This document shows, piece by piece, positions 1-8,620 of a stretch of 41,317 bases of DNA. Source of the stretch: Clostridiales bacterium (GTDB lineage Bacteria; Bacillota; Clostridia; Lachnospirales; Lachnospiraceae). Position 1 is the first letter of the stretch. Each line of letters opens with the position of its first letter. The stretch is taken from contig DUNS01000241.1 of NCBI GenBank assembly GCA_012839235.1, positions 1 to 41,317 of the forward strand, in the 5' to 3' direction. The position numbers were made by a program, and so were the translations under genes. The notes below the pieces were generated by a model that saw only the letters and a list, made by a program, of their open reading frames with translations, was not told the DNA's origin and did no database searches.

Positions 1-2
1 AC

Positions 3-803
3 CAGGCTATTAGATTTCTTAATGAATTAAAGATACCTTGTAGCACCACCAATATTAACATGGCTATTCACATACTTAGTAATGGGGAGACACCAATTAA
101 GAAATTCTTTAACATTAGGGAAAATGAGGTCGAAACAACAGAAAACCCCGATTTTCCCATTAAGGAAAGTATAGATTTAACCGATAATCTTATAGACAAG
201 AGTTCTATGGTTGAGATCTATGATGAAATAGCAGGTCAGGCTAATGCTGATTTAGAAGATATTATGAATAGTGAAGCTATAAATGCAAAAATTCTTGACC
301 AAGGAATAAGAACTGCCAATGTGATGAACTTTTTAAAAACCCTTGCCGGGAAAGAATTTTACAGGATTCCACTTGAGACAGATAATGGTATAACCAATGT
401 GAATCTTACTATTGTAAGGGGGGAGAGTGCTTCTGGCAAAGTAAGTGTGACTATTTGGTCTGAGCTATTAGGTAATGCTAAAGCAGAGATATCTATAAAA
501 GAAGATAAATTATCTGGATATATTAGCTGCAATGATAGAAATGGACTGGCTCATATTAAAAATAATTCTGTTATATTGAAAGATATAGCAGAGGATGAGG
601 GGCTTGTAAACCATAAGATAGATTATATTATGCATAATAAGGGGAACCTTAATAATCATTACCAAGGTATAGACAATGATAATAATGATGAAGTATCATC
701 AGACACTGAAAAAACCTTGTATAGAATAGCAAAAGCCATAATTCGTACTATTATGGCAGCAGAGAACTCCATTGAAAGGGAAGGTATATTAAATGAGAAT
801 TAA
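3..803 (+). CDS. C-terminal part of a flagellar-cluster protein (FliK-like / DUF6240-like), 5' end outside window
   Basis: The frame is open from base 3 through the ATG at 60 with no stop before it, so this is the end of a longer gene cut by the window edge, not a 247-residue protein. The C-terminal half (about residues 105-190 counted from the ATG at 60) alternates beta strands in the pattern LTIVRGESASGKVSVTIW followed by a KLSGYISCND strand. That looks like the FliK hook-length-control C-terminal fold, in which a soluble protein measures the hook and switches export specificity. Lachnospiraceae often carry a DUF6240-type protein just before flagellin, and this gene overlaps the flagellin start by 11 bases, so the two are probably co-translated. 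The family assignment is an inference from fold pattern and position; the flagellar link is more secure than the exact name. Confidence 0.5.
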   Translation, partial: QAIRFLNELKIPCSTTNINMAIHILSNGETPIKKFFNIRENEVETTENPDFPIKESIDLTDNLIDKSSMVEIYDEIAGQANADLEDIMNSEAINAKILDQGIRTANVMNFLKTLAGKEFYRIPLETDNGITNVNLTIVRGESASGKVSVTIWSELLGNAKAEISIKEDKLSGYISCNDRNGLAHIKNNSVILKDIAEDEGLVNHKIDYIMHNKGNLNNHYQGIDNDNNDEVSSDTEKTLYRIAKAIIRTIMAAENSIEREGILNEN

Positions 804-2379
804 CCACAACATATCCGCATTAAGAGCTAATAATCAATTAGGAAGAACCAATAAGCTATTAGATTCAAGTCTTGAGAAATTATCATCAGGCTTTCGTATT
901 AACAAGGCTGCCGATGATTCAGCAGGTATGGCAATTTCAGAAAAGATGAGAACCCAGATTGCTGGATTAAATCAAGCTTCAAGAAATGCATCAGATGGTA
1001 TATCTGTAATTCAGACAGCAGAGGGAGCCCTTATTGAAGTTGAATCTATGCTACAAAGAATGAGAGAATTATCTGTTCAGGCAGCTAATGGAACCTATAC
1101 AACTGAAGACCGTAAGGCAATTCAGACCGAGATGGATCAATTAAATGAAGAGATACAGAGAATATCTGATACCACAGAGTTTAACACAATGAAGCTTTTA
1201 AATGGTAATATTGATAGAAAGTCCTATTCTAATGATAGTAAGGTGAATCTAGTATCATTATCTGATTCTGTTATGGTAGGAGATTATTCAATTAAGGTTA
1301 TTCAGGATGCTAGACAAGCAGTTATTGTAGGCAAGCAAATAGATACTGGCGGTGCAGATGTAAGTACAAGAACAATCACCAAAGATGAGGCTGGAACCAT
1401 TACAATTAATGGAGAACAGGTTGAGGTTAACGAGGGTGATACTCTAGTTGAGGTATATGAAAAGCTTCGTGATGCTGGAAGCGTAGTAGATGTTAATGTA
1501 TTTACTTCAGGAAGTCAGACTCTTCCTGCTGATATTGACGATTTTATAGCTAATATTGAAGCAAATCCGGAGCTAGCAGGGTATAGCACGGTTGATATGG
1601 CTGATGACAGGTATCTTGTATTCGTATCTGAGAAATATGGCACTAAAAGTAAGGTAGAGATACATTGTGATAATCAAGAATTAGCAGATATATTTGGCTT
1701 GTCAACCACAAAAGCTTCAGCTAAGGGTATTGATGCTAAAATAGAACCAGTAAGAAAGGATACCGCTACTTCAACTACTCCTTCTATATTTGAAAACACA
1801 GCAACATTTTCAGTTGAAGGTAATAGGGTAACTGTTACGGATCGTGATGGATTTGAAATGGTATTTAATATTGATGTTGCCGCTGCAAAAACTGAATTTA
1901 CCGATGGGATAATTGAAGGGGCAGCTCCTCCGGATCCTTCAGGTGGCTCAACCTTAGATGTAACAGTAACCGTCCTTGAAGCAGGTCCTATGGATCTTCA
2001 GATTGGTGCTAACGCAGGACAAACTATGGCAGTGCGTATACCTAAGGTGAATCCTGAAACTTTAGGTATAGATAAGGTAAATGTTCTTACAGACACTGGA
2101 TCTCAAGAGGCTATAGCCCTACTTGATAATGCAGTTAATGAGGTTTCAGCAATTCGTGCTAAGCTAGGTGCATATCAAAACCGCTTAGAGCATTCCATAT
2201 CTAACTTAGATGTAACCTCAGAGAATATGACAGAATCTCTTTCATGAATTGCGGACGTAGATATGGCTGAAGAGATGGCTAATTATACTCAGAAGAGTGT
2301 ACTTGCTCAAGCAGGAACAGCAATGCTTGCCCAAGCAAACCAGAGGCCACAGACCATTCTTTCCTTGATCCAACAATAA
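793..2379 (+). pseudogene. hag: flagellin gene interrupted by an in-frame TGA (484-residue product ends at 2247)
   Basis: The N-terminus begins MRINHNISALRANNQLG and continues with the conserved SGFRINKAADDSAGMAIS and LSVQAANGTY motifs of the flagellin D0/D1 helices. Residues about 140-430 form a variable, surface-exposed D2/D3 insert. The C-terminal helix starts normally (NRLEHSISNLDVTSENMTESLS) but meets TGA at 2245-2247. The same frame then continues for 43 codons with perfect flagellin C-terminal D0 sequence ([28 protein letters not shown]) to TAA at 2377-2379. The expected residue at the TGA is Arg, as in the usual SRI/SRIRD motif, so one C-to-T change (CGA to TGA) explains it. Without D0-C, flagellin normally cannot polymerise. 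It is a recent nonsense mutation, a sequence error, or readthrough. fliS follows, as usual for its export chaperone. Confidence 0.9.
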
Positions 2380-2393
2380 TTATAAGATGCCAG

Positions 2394-2482
2394 GCCATAT
2401 GAAATAGGATAATATAGTAAAGACTAGAATATGGCAAGGCCATAGAAATAGAAAGAAATATATTAAGGTAAAGTATGGCCTT
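2394..2482 (+). promoter_or_regulatory. two successive hairpins sharing a GGCCATA motif, flagellin-fliS spacer
   Basis: GCCATAT (2394-2400) pairs with ATATGGC (2429-2435), and AAGGCCATA (2436-2444) pairs with TATGGCCTT (2474-2482). The second stem ends 8 bases before the fliS AGGAGGT site. The arms can also pair in other combinations. There is no T-run, so this is unlikely to be a simple terminator; mRNA processing or partial attenuation is possible. Confidence 0.45.
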
Positions 2483-2504
2483 AGCTATATAGGAGGTATG
2501 TCAT

Positions 2505-2984
2505 ATGACAAAAGAAGTTCTTCAGGGATATACAGCAAGAATTACCCAGGCTTCAAAAAGTGAATTAATTGTAATTATATATGAGCTGATTATATCTAAT
2601 ACAAAGGAAGCAATCAAAGCCTATAATGAAAAGGATTTGGTAACCTTTGATAAAGAGCTTAAGCAGGCCCAGACATTTTTGAGAGAATTAATGGTTGCAT
2701 TAGATTATAGTTATGAGTTATCATATGATTTATTAAGTTTATATATATTTGTGAACAAGCAATTTATTACGGCAATTTTTAAGAAAAAGCCGGATACTTT
2801 AGATAGTGCATTATCTATACTAGAAAAACTGCTTGTAGGATTTGAAGGTGTTAGCAAAGAAGACACGAGCGGTCCTATGATGTACAATACCCAGCAGCTA
2901 TATGCGGGCTTAACCTACGGTAAGGGAACACTTAATGAGACTTACATCGATCCTGAAGACAGGAACCGTGGGTTTATTATATAA
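2505..2984 (+). CDS. fliS: flagellar export chaperone FliS
   Basis: FliS is a small cytosolic helical-bundle protein that caps the C-terminal D0 helix of flagellin before export and prevents early polymerisation. The N-terminal part GYTARITQASKSELIVIIYE matches the family signature of a short helix, a Thr/Ser-Pro-like turn, then a long helix entering the four-helix bundle. Length is 159 residues against a usual 125-135; the extra residues are a C-terminal tail after residue 130 (QLYAGLTYGKGTLNETYID). The start has a strong AGGAGGT at 2490-2496. It lies directly after flagellin, its client. The client's FliS-binding C-terminus is removed by the TGA at 2245, so this chaperone would have no normal target from that gene unless readthrough occurs. 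Confidence 0.9.
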   Translation: MTKEVLQGYTARITQASKSELIVIIYELIISNTKEAIKAYNEKDLVTFDKELKQAQTFLRELMVALDYSYELSYDLLSLYIFVNKQFITAIFKKKPDTLDSALSILEKLLVGFEGVSKEDTSGPMMYNTQQLYAGLTYGKGTLNETYIDPEDRNRGFII

Positions 2985-3136
2985 AGCCATACTAAAGAGA
3001 AATATCAATGTACATAAGCTTTAAGAAACTAAGGAATTTTAAGACACAAAAGAGTTGAAAAACACTTAAGACTTAATAAAGTTAGTAAGGCACTAAAGAC
3101 AGATAAGGTACAAAAGAAGAAAAACTACAAATGATA

Positions 3137-3201
3137 AAAAGCCGGTTATACCGTGTTGGTAGACTTACAAGTCTATTCATAACAGTGTAACCGGCTTTTT
3201 T
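3137..3201. terminator. bidirectional terminator with nested palindrome
   Basis: GCCGGTTATAC (3141-3151) pairs with GTGTAACCGGC (3185-3195), flanked by an A-run on the left and TTTTTT on the right, so it can work for fliS (+) and for the minus-strand gene ending at 3201. Its loop contains a second perfect hairpin, TAGACTT-AC-AAGTCTA (3160-3175). Confidence 0.85.
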
Positions 3202-3419
3202 CATGAATTAATAGTAATGTTTTCAGCCTTGGCCTGCTTTAGTAAAAACTTATATCTGTCCTGGACAGCATTCATCTCATATATACAGCTGTCAATAAGG
3301 TCAGGATCCACTACGTTCTCAAAGGTAGAGTAAGCAGCTTCTAATGCAAGTTTTGTTTTATTTATCTCATGTATAAGAAAATGTTCACTGGGACATTTTT
3401 TCTTTTTAAAGATGCTCAT
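3201..3419 (-). CDS. YaaL-like DUF2508 family protein
   Basis: This is a 72-residue soluble, mostly helical protein. A basic N-terminus (MSIFKKKKCP) is followed by two helices and a C-terminal block MNAVQDRYKFLLKQAKAENI. That block resembles the C-terminus of Bacillus subtilis YaaL (pattern: Ala/Val, Tyr, Leu, then REAK/KQAK and N-hydrophobic), the founding member of DUF2508. No biochemical function is established for the family. YaaL-type genes sit next to bofA in many Firmicutes; here bofA is the next gene but on the opposite strand, which supports the assignment. The ATG at 3419 is preceded on the minus strand by AAGGATGGTG. Confidence 0.7.
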   Translation of the reverse strand: MSIFKKKKCPSEHFLIHEINKTKLALEAAYSTFENVVDPDLIDSCIYEMNAVQDRYKFLLKQAKAENITINS

Positions 3420-3693
3420 ATATATATTTCACCATCCTTGTAACTAACTTTGTTATTAGTATAGTCAAAAAAAGAGGGTATTATACTTTTAATTAGAATA
3501 AAATGGATGGACTGGTATATAAATGTATTAAGTGAGGCGAAACTCTTTAATTATTCGAAATATATAGGAATATAATGAAATTTTGCTTCAACCCTTTGCT
3601 TAACTTATGATCCAGAATTATTATATTCGTATATTTATCATTGGTGAAGTTTTGCAAATACATAAATGAATTTATATTGGAAAGGGGATTATC

Positions 3694-3963
3694 ATGGAAA
3701 GTATGATATTTGCAGGAATAATCATTGCTTGTGTTGTAATGATAGGAGTTTGTGTTATCAGAAAGCGACCAGATATTATCGTGGATTTTTGCCTTCGTGG
3801 ATTTGTTGGTATTGCTGCCATCTATTTATTAGAAATGGTATTATCAATATGGAATTATGAGCTTAATGTTGGTATCAATGGCCTAACATTTGCAATTAAT
3901 GGTTTTCTTGGATTGCCTGGTTTCTTATTGCTGTATGGCTTGGCTTACTATTATTCAATTTAG
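3694..3963 (+). CDS. bofA: BofA family protein (pro-sigma-K processing inhibitor type)
   Basis: This is an 89-residue integral membrane protein with three hydrophobic segments (about residues 4-22, 30-50 and 66-87). The C-terminal motif VGINGLTFAINGFLGLPG is the BofA signature (an N-x-hydrophobic-T segment followed by G-hydrophobic-PG). In B. subtilis BofA sits in the outer forespore membrane and, with SpoIVFA, holds the SpoIVFB protease inactive until sigma-K is needed. Many Clostridia keep a BofA-like protein even without SpoIVFB, so the exact role here is uncertain. AAAGGGG at about 3679-3685 supports the ATG at 3694. It is monocistronic, between the divergent yaaL-like gene and the Tad operon promoter. 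Confidence 0.8.
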   Translation: MESMIFAGIIIACVVMIGVCVIRKRPDIIVDFCLRGFVGIAAIYLLEMVLSIWNYELNVGINGLTFAINGFLGLPGFLLLYGLAYYYSI

Positions 3964-4030
3964 AGATTGTGAAAATGATGAAATATAATCAATTTATTTG
4001 TAAAAATACAACAAATCGTATTGGATATGA

Positions 4031-4059
4031 TTGACATATGTAAATTCCTGGGCTATCAT
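4031..4059 (+). promoter_or_regulatory. sigma-A type promoter of the Tad pilus operon
   Basis: TTGACA (4031-4036), 17-base spacer, TATCAT (4054-4059). Transcription should start near 4066, giving a leader of only about 17 bases that carries the AGGAGG at 4069-4074. Confidence 0.65.
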
Positions 4060-4082
4060 AAAAAAGTCAGGAGGTGAAGCCT

Positions 4083-5087
4083 ATGGGAGGGATCATAGCC
4101 ATATATGATTCTGATTTAACTTATGCAATTCGATTAATGGAATACATAAAAAAAAGAAAAGACTTTGGTTTTGAAGTTCTAGTTTTTACTGAAGAAAAAA
4201 GTCTATATGATTTTGCTAGCTCAAGGATAATTGACATACTCCTTATGGAAGATGGGCTATCAATTCATAAGGAGATTAAGGATAATATAAAAGTAGTATT
4301 TATCCTATCAGACTACCTAGATCGATCACCAACCAATGAGGAATTACGAGTTTTAAAGTATCAGTCAGCACAAAAGCTTACAACAGAAGTATTATCAACC
4401 TACAATAAATTTATTAATAAAGGTGAGCCGACATGTGGAATAAAGGGTTCAAGGATTGTTTCTATTATCTCCCTGACCCCAGAGAGAAACAAACTAGCTT
4501 TTGCATGGTCATACGCTTATCACATTTCTGAACAAAGTAAGGTTCTTTTTATACCTTTGGAGCTTCTTCCAATACCATTTATTGATATGAATGAGTATTC
4601 TAAATCATCCTTATCTGATTTCCTATATTATCTCAAAAACAAAGATCCCGATTTGATTTCAATAATGAACTCCTATATTAGCTACATAGATACTATAGCT
4701 TATCTTTCAGGTATATCCATAGGGTTGGACTTGATTTCTGTGACTAGGGAGGATATTAAAGGTTGGATTGAGGCACTTAGCCTTAGCCCAGATTATGATG
4801 TAATTGTATTCTATCTTGGCTTCTATAGTGAAGCTACAGTGGAGCTTATGAATCAAAGCGATAAGGTGCTAGTACCAATTGCTGAACAATCTGAAGACCA
4901 TGTATTAATAGGGGAATTAGAAAGACAGTTAAAATTTATAGGTGTAAGTAAGCCATCTGAGATAATCTGTAAAATTGATCTTCCTCGAACTAATTGGTCA
5001 GTTGATTCTACCATAAAATTTCAAGAACTAAAGTATAGTGGGGCCTGGAAGGCTATGATAAAGCATATGGAGGGTGATGTCATATGA
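4083..5087 (+). CDS. tadZ: TadZ/CpaE-like pilus localisation protein with degenerate ATPase
   Basis: TadZ/CpaE proteins combine a receiver-like domain with a MinD/ParA-type domain and place the Tad secretion machine at a site in the cell. Residues 1-110 look like an atypical receiver fold (IIAIYDSDLTYAIRLMEYI, then DILLMEDGL). About residues 120-325 follow a MinD-like strand/helix order (RIVSIISLT, KVLFIPLE, DVIVFYLG, KVLVPIAEQ). The P-loop position reads LTPERNKLAF, with no GKT, so ATP binding is probably lost, as in several clostridial TadZ proteins. The start is ATG 4083, eight bases after AGGAGG (4069-4074); a GTG at 4074 overlaps that Shine-Dalgarno site and is unlikely. First gene of the operon; its stop overlaps the cpaF start. 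Confidence 0.75.
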   Translation: MGGIIAIYDSDLTYAIRLMEYIKKRKDFGFEVLVFTEEKSLYDFASSRIIDILLMEDGLSIHKEIKDNIKVVFILSDYLDRSPTNEELRVLKYQSAQKLTTEVLSTYNKFINKGEPTCGIKGSRIVSIISLTPERNKLAFAWSYAYHISEQSKVLFIPLELLPIPFIDMNEYSKSSLSDFLYYLKNKDPDLISIMNSYISYIDTIAYLSGISIGLDLISVTREDIKGWIEALSLSPDYDVIVFYLGFYSEATVELMNQSDKVLVPIAEQSEDHVLIGELERQLKFIGVSKPSEIICKIDLPRTNWSVDSTIKFQELKYSGAWKAMIKHMEGDVI

Positions 5088-6325
5088 ATAACCACATAAA
5101 TCAGACAAGCCTGAAAGAGGAAGTTCAAAAGATAGTGCTTGAGGAGATGGACTTAAGTAGAGATCCCTCGGACGAAGAGATATACAAAACTATAGATAGA
5201 ATATTAGTTGAAAAAGGAAAGAAGAGATATGTTAGTTTAAAGGAAAAAAGAGAGTTAAGAAAAGAGATATTTAACTCTATTCGTAAGCTTGATGTTTTAC
5301 AGGATTTAATTGATGACCCCCTAATAACAGAAATCATGGTAAATGGACCAAATAAAATATTTGTTGAGAAAAACGGGACAATCTACCCTAAGGACATAAA
5401 ATTTTCCTCTGAAGGGAAGCTGGAGAATATTATACAGCAGATGGTAGCTGGCTCTAATAGAATTATTAATGAAGCTAATCCTATTGTTGATGCAAGATTA
5501 CGGGATGGCTCAAGGATTAATATTGTACTGCCACCGGTTGCCATTGACGGGGCCATGGTAACTATTCGTAAGTTTCCCAGTAATCCAATAACTATGGAGC
5601 AGCTTCTAAAATATGAATCAATAACTGAGGAAGCAGTAGAATTTCTAAAAGAACTAGTTATTGCAGGATATAATATTTTTATTAGTGGGGGAACAGGATC
5701 AGGGAAGACAACATTTTTAAATGTACTATCTAATTTCATTCCTAGCAACGAAAGAATTATTACTATAGAAGACTCTGCAGAATTACAAATCAGGAATATT
5801 CCAAACCTAGTTAGAATGGAAGTTAGAAAGGCCAACACTGAAGGGCTTAATGAAATAAGTATAAGAGATTTGATAAAAACAGCCCTACGACAAAGACCTG
5901 ATCGAATAATAGTAGGAGAGATTAGGGATGGAGCGGCCTTTGATATGTTACAAGCCTTTAACACAGGCCACGATGGCTCTCTGTCAACAGGTCATGCCAA
6001 TTCTCCCAAAGATATGCTAAGCCGATTAGAATCCCTAGTATTAATGGGTGCCGACATTCCTTTATTATCAGTACAAAAACAGATGGCCTCTGCAATTGAC
6101 ATAATAGTACATCTAGGTAGATTACGTGATCGCTCTAGGAGAGTTCTAGAAATCACGGAAATAATAGGCTTTGATAAGGGTGACATTAAATTAAACCCAA
6201 TATATCGGTTTGTGGAAAAGGGGGAATCTGATGGCAGAGTTATAGGATCATTAGAGAAGGTAAATGAATTATTACACATAGATAAGCTTATTAAAGCAGG
6301 ATTGAGGGGCAGTAGTGATAGATAA
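5084..6325 (+). CDS. cpaF: CpaF/TadA pilus-assembly secretion ATPase
   Basis: This is a type II/IV secretion-superfamily ATPase that powers Flp pilus assembly from the cytoplasmic face. At 413 residues it is the usual length for the family. It has an N-terminal helical region (1-75), a PAS-like N-domain (ITEIMVNGPNKIFVEKNG, about 84-100), Walker A GGTGSGKTT with Lys208, an Asp-box ITIEDSAELQ, and RQRPDRIIVGEIRDGAAFDM followed by the His-box STGHANSP. All catalytic elements are intact. It starts on the ATGA overlap with tadZ and is followed by tadB with an 11-base overlap, indicating tight translational coupling of ATPase and platform genes. Confidence 0.95.
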   Translation: MNNHINQTSLKEEVQKIVLEEMDLSRDPSDEEIYKTIDRILVEKGKKRYVSLKEKRELRKEIFNSIRKLDVLQDLIDDPLITEIMVNGPNKIFVEKNGTIYPKDIKFSSEGKLENIIQQMVAGSNRIINEANPIVDARLRDGSRINIVLPPVAIDGAMVTIRKFPSNPITMEQLLKYESITEEAVEFLKELVIAGYNIFISGGTGSGKTTFLNVLSNFIPSNERIITIEDSAELQIRNIPNLVRMEVRKANTEGLNEISIRDLIKTALRQRPDRIIVGEIRDGAAFDMLQAFNTGHDGSLSTGHANSPKDMLSRLESLVLMGADIPLLSVQKQMASAIDIIVHLGRLRDRSRRVLEITEIIGFDKGDIKLNPIYRFVEKGESDGRVIGSLEKVNELLHIDKLIKAGLRGSSDR

Positions 6326-7058
6326 TTATAATAATTATAAATTCTCACTTTTTGAGAATATAAGATATACCTTAGAGGGATTACTTATATCTAGTCTATT
6401 AGGCTTTCTATTTTATCATCATATTTTTGGAATTCTAATTCTAAGTCCATTAGTATTAATCTACCGTAGAAGGGTAAAGTCTAGATTAATAGAAAAAAGA
6501 AAATGGAAGCTTAACCAGGAATTTCGCGACGTAATAATAAGCATTTCAGCAGCTCTTAACTCAGGCTACTCAGCTGAGAATGCATTTTATGAGGCCTGGA
6601 AGGATCTAAAGCTTTTATATAAAGAGGATTGTCTTATTATGCAGGAGCTTTCTTATATTATTAATCAAATCAAGCTTAATGTTACTATAGAAAAAGCCCT
6701 AAGGGATTTTGCCAGACGAACAGGGATAGAGGATATCAATAATTTTGCAGAGATATTTGCTACAGCAAAACGAACCGGTGGGGATCTTATAAGGATAATT
6801 CATACATCTGCTAGATCAATAAGTGAAAAAATCGATGTAAAGAGAGAGATTAAAACATTAATCACAGCAAAAAAATATGAAGCAGATATCATGAAATGTA
6901 TTCCTCCAGCTATAATACTTTATCTTAGCTTTTCATCTCCAGGTTTTCTAGATCCTCTTTATCAAAATATATTAGGGATATCTGTGATGACAATTCTTTT
7001 AATCACCTATCTAGTTGCATTTATTCTGTCAGATAAAATCGTTGATATTAATATCTAG
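6315..7058 (+). CDS. tadB: TadB-like inner-membrane platform protein (T2SSF domain)
   Basis: TadB and TadC form the membrane platform on which CpaF drives pilin subunits. This 247-residue protein has two N-terminal hydrophobic segments (about 20-50), a cytoplasmic T2SSF/GspF-type helical domain (about 70-195, with FRDVIISISAALNSGYSAE, and AKRTGGDLIRIIHTSA, the conserved G-D-L motif), and C-terminal membrane helices (195-240). It starts at GTG 6315 with GAGGGG five bases before it and overlaps the end of cpaF. It is followed after 14 bases by the TadC-like gene. Confidence 0.88.
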   Translation: MIDNYNNYKFSLFENIRYTLEGLLISSLLGFLFYHHIFGILILSPLVLIYRRRVKSRLIEKRKWKLNQEFRDVIISISAALNSGYSAENAFYEAWKDLKLLYKEDCLIMQELSYIINQIKLNVTIEKALRDFARRTGIEDINNFAEIFATAKRTGGDLIRIIHTSARSISEKIDVKREIKTLITAKKYEADIMKCIPPAIILYLSFSSPGFLDPLYQNILGISVMTILLITYLVAFILSDKIVDINI

Positions 7059-7072
7059 GAAGGAGGATATAG

Positions 7073-8596
7073 GTGTCATTATTCCACATAATTATTTTGT
7101 TCTTGATAATCATTAAAACATTTGCCTTAGTCTTATCAAGCAAAAACCTAAAGAAGTTTTCTATTGATATTGATAGAAGAGAACACAGACTATATTTTAT
7201 ATATCCTTTGATTAAATATATACTGACCAAATCAGGGCTAAGTCAACGTCTATATAAGATGGATAAGGTTTCTAGTGCTGGGAAAGCTCTAATCGTCAGT
7301 AATAAAACTTTAGACTGGGGGATTTTGTATTGGTGTAAGAGGATATCATTAATATACGTCATAATATACATTACTCTAATAATCTCGTTTCTTAGCCTGT
7401 TTCAAGGAAAATCTCAAGATGCTCTTATAAATGATAGATATATTACTAGGCCTAGCTTTGGAGAAGGAATTAAAGAGGTTGAATTAAAGGCTTCTGTAAA
7501 ACCAAGAGAGGAGCTGGGGAAAGATAAAGAGGATACAGAGAAAATATATGAAGAGGATGTTACTCTTAGTATTGAAGAGCGGAATTATAAAGAGGGTGAG
7601 ATAGAGAGATTTCTTGATGAGGCAGCTAAATCAATAGAGATATATCTACTAGGAGATAATAAATCTAAGGATGAGATAGTAGGTAAGCTAAACTTCTACA
7701 GTGTGGTGCCTGGCACCAGTGTCCTAGTAGATTGGAGAATAGATAACTTGGATATCATTAGTAGAAATGGGGTGATTAACAATGAGCAGTTGGGACCTAA
7801 GGGTATAGACACTAAAGTAACAGCTATATTATCTTACCAGGGCAGAGAAAAGGAATTTCCCATCACACTTCATATTATGGCAAAGGAATTTACTAAGGAA
7901 GAAAAAATCCACAATGTGCTAAATGAAGAGTTAGCCAAGGCCCATGAACATAATAAAGAGGATCCCTTATTAGAGCTTCCCACTACTATAGGCGAATATC
8001 AGATCAAGTGGAATGAGCCAAAGAATGAGGGAATACATATTAAATTACTTGGACTAGGGTTAATAACAGCAATATTTGTATGGATATATCAGGATAAGGA
8101 TATTGATAAAAGAATGAAAGATAGAAGAAAGGAGATGCTTCTTGATTATCCGGAGCTTATTAGTAAATTTAATCTTCTGATTAATGCAGGTATGACTGTA
8201 AAGCAGGCCTGGACAAAAATAACTGATGATTATAAAAGAAGATTAGAGGAGACCTCGGCCCCTAAGAGATATGCCTACGAGGAGATGATATTTACAAAGC
8301 ATGAGCTAGAGTTAGGGGTTTCAGAAATTATTGCATACGAAAGCTTTGGTAGAAGGACAGGCCTTACTCCATATATGAAATTCAGTACCCTAATTGCTCA
8401 AAACTTAAAGAAAGGTAGTAAGGGGCTAAGTGAATTATTAGGAAGAGAAGCAACAGAGGCCTATGAGGATAGAAAGGAAACAGCTAAGAGATTAGGAGAA
8501 GAGGCAGGGACAAAGCTATTAGGTCCCATGATAATGATGCTAATAATTGTTTTTATACTTATTCTGGTTCCAGCATTTATATCCTTTGGAATCTAA
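7073..8596 (+). CDS. tadC: TadC-like platform protein with an inserted extracytoplasmic Ig-like domain
   Basis: The second platform protein is 507 residues, far longer than the usual ~300. Membrane segments lie near residues 4-22, 91-110, 322-340 and 484-505. A T2SSF-type domain fills 355-480 (DYPELISKFNLLINAGMTV, SFGRRTGLTPYMKF). Between segments 2 and 3, residues 111-321 form a soluble region. It starts acidic and Lys-rich; at 163-208 comes a helix-rich block ending LLGDNKSKDEIVGKLNFY; then a beta module at 209-269 (VDWRIDNLDIISRNGVI, TAILSYQGREKEFPITLH). That order matches the atrophied bacterial Ig (aBig) fold of clostridial surface proteins. GTG 7073 has AGGAGG six bases upstream. By topology the insert should face outwards, placing an adhesive or sensing domain on the assembly platform; that is inference. 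Confidence 0.8.
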   Translation: MSLFHIIILFLIIIKTFALVLSSKNLKKFSIDIDRREHRLYFIYPLIKYILTKSGLSQRLYKMDKVSSAGKALIVSNKTLDWGILYWCKRISLIYVIIYITLIISFLSLFQGKSQDALINDRYITRPSFGEGIKEVELKASVKPREELGKDKEDTEKIYEEDVTLSIEERNYKEGEIERFLDEAAKSIEIYLLGDNKSKDEIVGKLNFYSVVPGTSVLVDWRIDNLDIISRNGVINNEQLGPKGIDTKVTAILSYQGREKEFPITLHIMAKEFTKEEKIHNVLNEELAKAHEHNKEDPLLELPTTIGEYQIKWNEPKNEGIHIKLLGLGLITAIFVWIYQDKDIDKRMKDRRKEMLLDYPELISKFNLLINAGMTVKQAWTKITDDYKRRLEETSAPKRYAYEEMIFTKHELELGVSEIIAYESFGRRTGLTPYMKFSTLIAQNLKKGSKGLSELLGREATEAYEDRKETAKRLGEEAGTKLLGPMIMMLIIVFILILVPAFISFGI

Positions 8597-8620
8597 AATT
8601 AAAATAAGGAGGTAGAAGAA

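Noticed and set aside
2245-2330. UGA as a selenocysteine codon in flagellin
   Set aside because: No stem-loop of the bacterial SECIS type follows, the expected residue is Arg, and no flagellin is known to need Sec there.
3666-3860. 64-codon frame overlapping bofA
   Set aside because: It is in another frame over bofA; the bofA reading has the family motif and the proper ribosome spacing.
5383-6348. Long open frames on the minus strand opposite cpaF (193 and 118 codons)
   Set aside because: They mirror a clear cpaF gene with all ATPase motifs, lack ribosome sites, and have no coherent protein motif.
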